A DNA stretch of 64,000 nucleotides, taken from the NCBI GenBank assembly GCA_020723405.1, contig DYIY01000001.1, forward strand, positions 248,001 to 312,000, given 5' to 3'. This DNA is from Thiobacillus denitrificans (GTDB lineage: Bacteria; Pseudomonadota; Gammaproteobacteria; Burkholderiales; Thiobacillaceae). Position numbers and translations under genes: made by a program. Shown piece by piece: positions 60,525 to 64,000 of the stretch; position 1 is the first letter of the stretch; each line of letters opens with the position of its first letter. The notes beneath the pieces are model-generated. The model saw only the letters and a program-made list of their open reading frames with translations. It was not told the DNA's origin and searched no databases.

Positions 60525-60884
60525 CCTGCCCCGCCAGCGGGTCATCGGTTGGGGGCCCGCCATGCTGGACGTCCACTTCCATGTAGCCAAGGTACCGATC
60601 AGGTTGGAGCCACGTCTCCGCGGGACCGTTGCCGGGGCGGGTCGGCCCCCTCCGTGATGACCGTCGTGTGGTCGTCAATGGGCAGCACGGATCTGGCCGG
60701 AGAACGGCATCGCTACCGAGCAAATCATCTGCTCGCCGCCTGTTCCGCCCAGCGTTGTACAACAGGACGCATGGGGGTCGGATAAGGCGGATAGAAATAT
60801 TTCATCCATGATTGTTGATCGATTTTATCGGGCTTTTGTCTGAGCACCATGAGCAGCGCGGGATTTCTGAAGGAGGTGCGGCAA
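60525..60884. other. Intergenic region with small palindromes
   Basis: About 360 bases between cbbQ and the next gene. There is no open frame with coding character. It contains CGAGCA-N7-TGCTCG at 60717-60735 and a perfect GTTGTACAAC at 60754-60763, likely operator or promoter parts for the gene at 60885. The last 100 bases are AT-richer, fitting a promoter. Confidence 0.5.
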
Positions 60885-61340
60885 ATGACGGAGTTGATCC
60901 ATGGTTTCAAGCCGGATGGCGTGGTGACCGTCAACCGGGTGATCCTCAAGCCCGAGTACGACGTGGATGAACTGGAGATGCGGGTGGCGGAATTGTGCGA
61001 GAACGTCAAGACCTACCACTCGGAAACCGGTTTCGTGGGAGGTTACGTGGCGCTGAATTCGGGTGAGATATCCAACGAGGGCTCCACCCTGGGCAAGGCG
61101 GTGGCCTCTCCCCTGAAGGACAAGGAGGCGCTGATCGTCACCTTCTGGCAATCCTTCGCCGACCATGAACGATCCCATCGTTCCGCGACCTTCCAGCCCT
61201 TGTTCGCCAGGGTTCTGATGCTGTGTGAAAACGGCAACGAGGAAATCGCCTACCGCATGCTCTGGTTAGGTAAGGCGTACACGCCTAGACAGGCCCGGGA
61301 AGCACGCGCGGCCAAGGAACGCTATCTCCGAAGGGCCTGA
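60885..61340 (+). CDS. ABM-like dimeric alpha-beta barrel protein next to apr
   Basis: A 151-residue protein. Residues 5-105 fit the dimeric alpha-beta-barrel (ABM) pattern: TVNRVILKPEYDVDELEMRV, GFVGGYVALNSGE, ALIVTFWQSFADHERSH. The tail is helical and basic. ATG 60885 has the near-perfect ribosome site AAGGAGGTG 6 bases upstream, so an in-frame start at 60849 is rejected. It converges on aprA. ABM proteins include monooxygenases, heme enzymes and simple regulators. Position suggests a sulfur-related role, but nothing proves it. Confidence 0.7.
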   Translation: MTELIHGFKPDGVVTVNRVILKPEYDVDELEMRVAELCENVKTYHSETGFVGGYVALNSGEISNEGSTLGKAVASPLKDKEALIVTFWQSFADHERSHRSATFQPLFARVLMLCENGNEEIAYRMLWLGKAYTPRQAREARAAKERYLRRA

Positions 61341-61367
61341 CGCCAGGCCTTGGCCTGGGGATCCGGC

Positions 61368-63212
61368 CTAGCTGACGATGTGGTGCACGGGTAGCGTGCT
61401 CATCTGCCAATCGCCACTTTGCACGTCGTATCGGGAGGCGGTGAAGACATGCCAGTCCGTGTCGTCCAGCCGCGGATAATCAGCACGATAGTAGTAGCCG
61501 GGCCAGCGGGTTTCCCGCCGATACAGCGTGTGTCTGAGCACGGCCTCCGCGGTCCAGACCCGGTGCTGGAGTTCCCAGGCACGCTGCAATTGGTGCAGGT
61601 TCTCGGCGCCGATATGGTCGAGGTCCTCTCTGAGCATGGCCATCAGTTCCAGGCCCCGGGTGAGCATCGGTTCGTTGGTCACGTAATAGGTACTGATGCC
61701 GCCGACGTACTCGTCCATCAGCTTCTCCAGCCGTTGCAGGCCCTGCAACGGTGAGATGTAGCTCGGCGAGACGGTCCCGGCGACGATCTCGTTGCGCCCG
61801 ATGTCATAGTTGTCCAGGGGCTTGAAGATGGCTTCGCGGAGCTGCCTGAGCCGTGTCTCGTCCACGCGCGGCGGGTTGCCGGCCATGTCCATGACGTATC
61901 TGACGGCCGACTTTCCGGCAATCCTGCCCTCGGTGAAGGATCCCGAGGAAAATTTGTGCGCGGAACCGCCGATGGTGTCGCCGGCGCCGAACAACCCCTC
62001 CACGGTGGTCATACGGTTGTAGCCCCATTGGTAATCATCCGGCGCGCAGTCTTCCGGCCCACTCGCCCAGGCGCCGGAACAGGTGGCGTGGGAGCCCATG
62101 ACATAGGGCTCGGAAGTGATCAGTTCGGAGGGCTTTTCCTTCGGGTCGATGTTCTGTGAAGCCCAGACCACTGCCTGGCCGACCGTCATATCGAGGAAAT
62201 CCTCCCAGCCGATTTCCTCCTTGGCTCGGCTATCGAGAATCTCCTGGGTGTGCATGTAGATCGGGCCGTTGCCGGCCTTGATCTCCTGCAGCATGGCGTG
62301 GTTGCGCAGGCAGGTCGGCAGCGGCGTAATCTCGGCGTATTTCCCGACCAGGGCCTTGATCTCATCGATGCGCGTGGCTTCGTAATCGACCCCGTAGGCG
62401 TTGGTGGCATAGGCCTTGAGCAGCAGGAACCAGGCGCCTACTGGACCGTAACCGTCCTTGAAACGCGCCAGCACGATGCGGTTCTCCATCTGGATCATCC
62501 TGGCGCCGGCGTGCAGCACCAGACCATAGGCCGACGCGCTGCTCCATGGCGCGTACCAGGTCCGACCAACGCCCTCGCCGATGGAGCGGGGCCGGAAGAT
62601 GTGGGAGGCGCCCCCGGCGGCGACGATGACCGCTTTCGCCCGAAACACGTAGCAGTGTCCATCGCGCACGCTGAAACCGATGGCGCCGGCGACCCGGTTG
62701 GGACGGTCCTGGTCCAGCAACAGATGGGTCACCATGATCCGGTTGTACACCTCGCTGGCGGATTTCCGCGCCGCCTCGGCGATGATGGGCTTGTAGCTCT
62801 CGCCGTGGATCATGATCTGCCATCTGCCCTCCCGCTGATAGCGGCCGGTCTCCGGGTTGAGCATGATCGGCAGACCCCACTCCTCGAATTTGTGGACTGT
62901 GGAATCCACGTGCCGGGCGATGTCGAAGATCAGGTCCTCGCGAACCAGGCCCAGCAGATCGCCACGGGCGTAGCGCACGAACTCGTCCGGCTGATTCTCG
63001 CCCCAGCGCATGCCCATGTAGCAATTGATCGCCGACAGGCCATGGGCCACGGCACCGCTACGCTCGATGTTGGCCTTTTCGACCAGGGTGATCTTCAGGT
63101 TGCGTCCCCAGTAGCGCGATTCATAGGTGGCGCCGCAACCGCCGAAGCCTCCACCAATCACCAGGATATCGGTGTCCACGAAGCGGGTCTTGGTGGCGGA
63201 GAACAGGCCCAT
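61368..63212 (-). CDS. aprA: Adenylylsulfate reductase alpha subunit
   Basis: A 614-residue flavoprotein. GGGFGGCGATYESRYW near 17 binds FAD, and VAHGLSAINCYMGMRWGE near 55 is a hallmark of AprA. FRPRSIGEGVGRTWYAPW near 207 and GAGDTIGGSAHKFSSGSF near 405 complete it. In sulfur oxidisers AprBA runs in reverse, making APS from sulfite and AMP. Order aprM-aprB-aprA with a membrane AprM is the oxidiser type, as in Thiobacillus. It starts 3 bases after aprB, so they are co-transcribed. Convergent with the ABM-like gene. Confidence 0.97.
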   Translation of the reverse strand: MGLFSATKTRFVDTDILVIGGGFGGCGATYESRYWGRNLKITLVEKANIERSGAVAHGLSAINCYMGMRWGENQPDEFVRYARGDLLGLVREDLIFDIARHVDSTVHKFEEWGLPIMLNPETGRYQREGRWQIMIHGESYKPIIAEAARKSASEVYNRIMVTHLLLDQDRPNRVAGAIGFSVRDGHCYVFRAKAVIVAAGGASHIFRPRSIGEGVGRTWYAPWSSASAYGLVLHAGARMIQMENRIVLARFKDGYGPVGAWFLLLKAYATNAYGVDYEATRIDEIKALVGKYAEITPLPTCLRNHAMLQEIKAGNGPIYMHTQEILDSRAKEEIGWEDFLDMTVGQAVVWASQNIDPKEKPSELITSEPYVMGSHATCSGAWASGPEDCAPDDYQWGYNRMTTVEGLFGAGDTIGGSAHKFSSGSFTEGRIAGKSAVRYVMDMAGNPPRVDETRLRQLREAIFKPLDNYDIGRNEIVAGTVSPSYISPLQGLQRLEKLMDEYVGGISTYYVTNEPMLTRGLELMAMLREDLDHIGAENLHQLQRAWELQHRVWTAEAVLRHTLYRRETRWPGYYYRADYPRLDDTDWHVFTASRYDVQSGDWQMSTLPVHHIVS

Positions 63213-63215
63213 GCA

Positions 63216-63671
63216 TCACCCCGGTTTCGTGATCGAGGGCGGCAGCCCGGGAAGCGCCGCCACCATGAGCGCGTCAGGCTCGTGGGCAAGCAGGGGGCTA
63301 CGCAGCGCGTTGAGATCAGGCAGGTCGTAGTTGTCCGGGGGCTTGATGGAACCCCAGGGAGTGGTCCGTATCGGGAAGGTAAATTCCTTCACCCGCCCGT
63401 CGCGGTAGCGGATCTTCCAGGAGATGGTGCCCTTGGCTTCTTCCCTGAGCACCCGGACGCTGTGGCCCAGCGGGGCGAAATCGGCGTAGCCACGCACGTC
63501 GATGGCATGTTGCGGACAGGCCTTCACACAGGAATAGCATTCCCAGCAGAAATTCGGTTCGATGTTGTAGGAGCGCCGGTAGACCGGGTCGATGTGCATG
63601 ATGTCGGACGGGCAGATGTCCACGCACTGACCGCAGCCATCACAGCGGGCCATGTAGGTGAAGGTGGGCAT
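63216..63671 (-). CDS. aprB: Adenylylsulfate reductase beta subunit
   Basis: A 151-residue ferredoxin-like subunit with two [4Fe-4S] sites, CDGCGQCVDICPSD near 10 and CWECYSCVKACPQH near 42, and the C-terminal beta-stretch FPIRTTPWGSIKPPD near 105. It passes electrons between AprA FAD and the membrane. ATG 63671 gives the family N-terminus (MPTFTYMARCDGCG); an extension to 63884 overlaps aprM. Gap to aprA is 3 bases and to aprM 4 bases. Confidence 0.96.
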   Translation of the reverse strand: MPTFTYMARCDGCGQCVDICPSDIMHIDPVYRRSYNIEPNFCWECYSCVKACPQHAIDVRGYADFAPLGHSVRVLREEAKGTISWKIRYRDGRVKEFTFPIRTTPWGSIKPPDNYDLPDLNALRSPLLAHEPDALMVAALPGLPPSITKPG

Positions 63672-63675
63672 GGTG

Positions 63676-64000
63676 TCAGGTCCGTTCCTGCCGGGCGTCC
63701 GCCGGGCGCGGCAGATCGGACGACCCGTTTGCCTCGTCCAGCCGCTTCTGGAAGGCCACCACCGGTTTGTAGAACATGTGCGCGAACTTGGACCAGGGCA
63801 CGGAAATGAACAGCAGCGTCGTGAACAGAATGTAGAGGCTGGCAAAGAGTTTGGTGGCGGCCCCGTTGAAGACGGACTGCACAAGTCCGAACAACAGCGC
63901 TGAAGTCACGCTGGCGAGCAACAGGACGATGAAGATATCCGCCCGTTCAAGGCGCCAGAGCGAATGGCCGTCATGGGTGACGTTGACCCGGAGACAGAAG
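63676..64000 (-). CDS. aprM: AprM-like membrane anchor subunit (partial)
   Basis: Only the C-terminal part, at least 108 residues; the frame stays open to the window edge. Two hydrophobic segments are visible (IFIVLLASVTSALLFGLVQS and FASLYILFTTLLFISVPW), followed by KFAHMFYKPVVAFQKRLDE and a polar tail. Position directly before aprB and the membrane character mark it as AprM, which links AprBA to the quinone pool in many sulfur oxidisers. The N-terminus is outside the window. Confidence 0.85.
   Translation of the reverse strand, partial: FCLRVNVTHDGHSLWRLERADIFIVLLLASVTSALLFGLVQSVFNGAATKLFASLYILFTTLLFISVPWSKFAHMFYKPVVAFQKRLDEANGSSDLPRPADARQERT

Noticed and set aside
1-64000. tRNA, rRNA or riboswitch
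   Set aside because: No cloverleaf with a TTCGA-type arm, rRNA block or known aptamer pattern was recognised by eye; a covariance-model scan would be needed to exclude them.

Overview
The window is about 65-70% GC by eye and carries roughly sixty tightly packed genes. It reads as chromosome of a sulfur-oxidising, probably autotrophic betaproteobacterium. The evidence is an aprM-aprB-aprA adenylylsulfate reductase locus of the sulfur-oxidiser type at the right edge, a sulfide:quinone oxidoreductase under a FisR-like sigma-54 activator, an orphan CbbQ-type ATPase, PilS/PilR, a PEP-CTERM protein and a histone H1-like Ala/Lys/Pro protein. Species identity is inference; no rRNA or tRNA gene was seen. 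LAYOUT: 0-10 kb holds a bipartite PAS/chemoreceptor pair behind a sigma-28 promoter, pilR-pilS with two small genes, a PhnD-like/PAS/GAF/GGDEF diguanylate cyclase and a secreted beta-propeller-like protein. 10-18 kb is mostly housekeeping: yedK (SRAP), a YecA/SEC-C protein, a ComEA-like protein, the histone-like gene, lptM-lysA, cyaY, two tandem cyclic-nucleotide-binding-domain proteins, an AEC transporter and a response regulator. 18.7-34.2 kb, all on the minus strand, is the most striking part. umuD is at the upstream end, umuC at the downstream end, and between them lie ten signalling genes that mostly overlap or abut: three histidine kinases, receivers, a REC-REC-PAS-PAS-GGDEF-EAL-REC protein, a DUF3391-like protein, HDOD, FIST and REC-HD-GYP. 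It looks as if a c-di-GMP phosphorelay was placed inside a umuDC operon. 34.6-41.7 kb: a DnaQ-like exonuclease/GIY-YIG fusion, an FKBP isomerase, the fisR/sqr sulfide module with visible sigma-54 promoter and paired operators, a Trp-rich secreted protein and a sugar-nucleotide epimerase. 41.9-51.3 kb: waaA, then a C4/C5 acyl-CoA cluster (three HpcH/CitE-type CoA-ester lyases, a mesaconyl-CoA-hydratase-like MaoC protein, an acyl-CoA ligase and a divergent class I fumarase), dotted with GC-rich palindromic repeat elements. 51.3-60.5 kb: a HigBA-like toxin-antitoxin pair, PEP-CTERM protein, HD-GYP phosphodiesterase, lipase/ABC module (tesA, ybbA, FtsX-type permease), lipB and cbbQ. 60.9-64 kb: a small ABM-like gene and aprA-aprB-aprM, the last cut by the window end. 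HOW IT FITS: SQR and Apr mark sulfide and sulfite oxidation. The acyl-CoA cluster could assimilate or salvage glyoxylate, propionyl-CoA, mesaconate or citramalate. At least five proteins are built to make, degrade or respond to c-di-GMP. A 281-bp DnaA-box-bearing sequence occurs twice in the same orientation, next to yedK and next to umuD, tying that unexplained element to DNA-damage genes.
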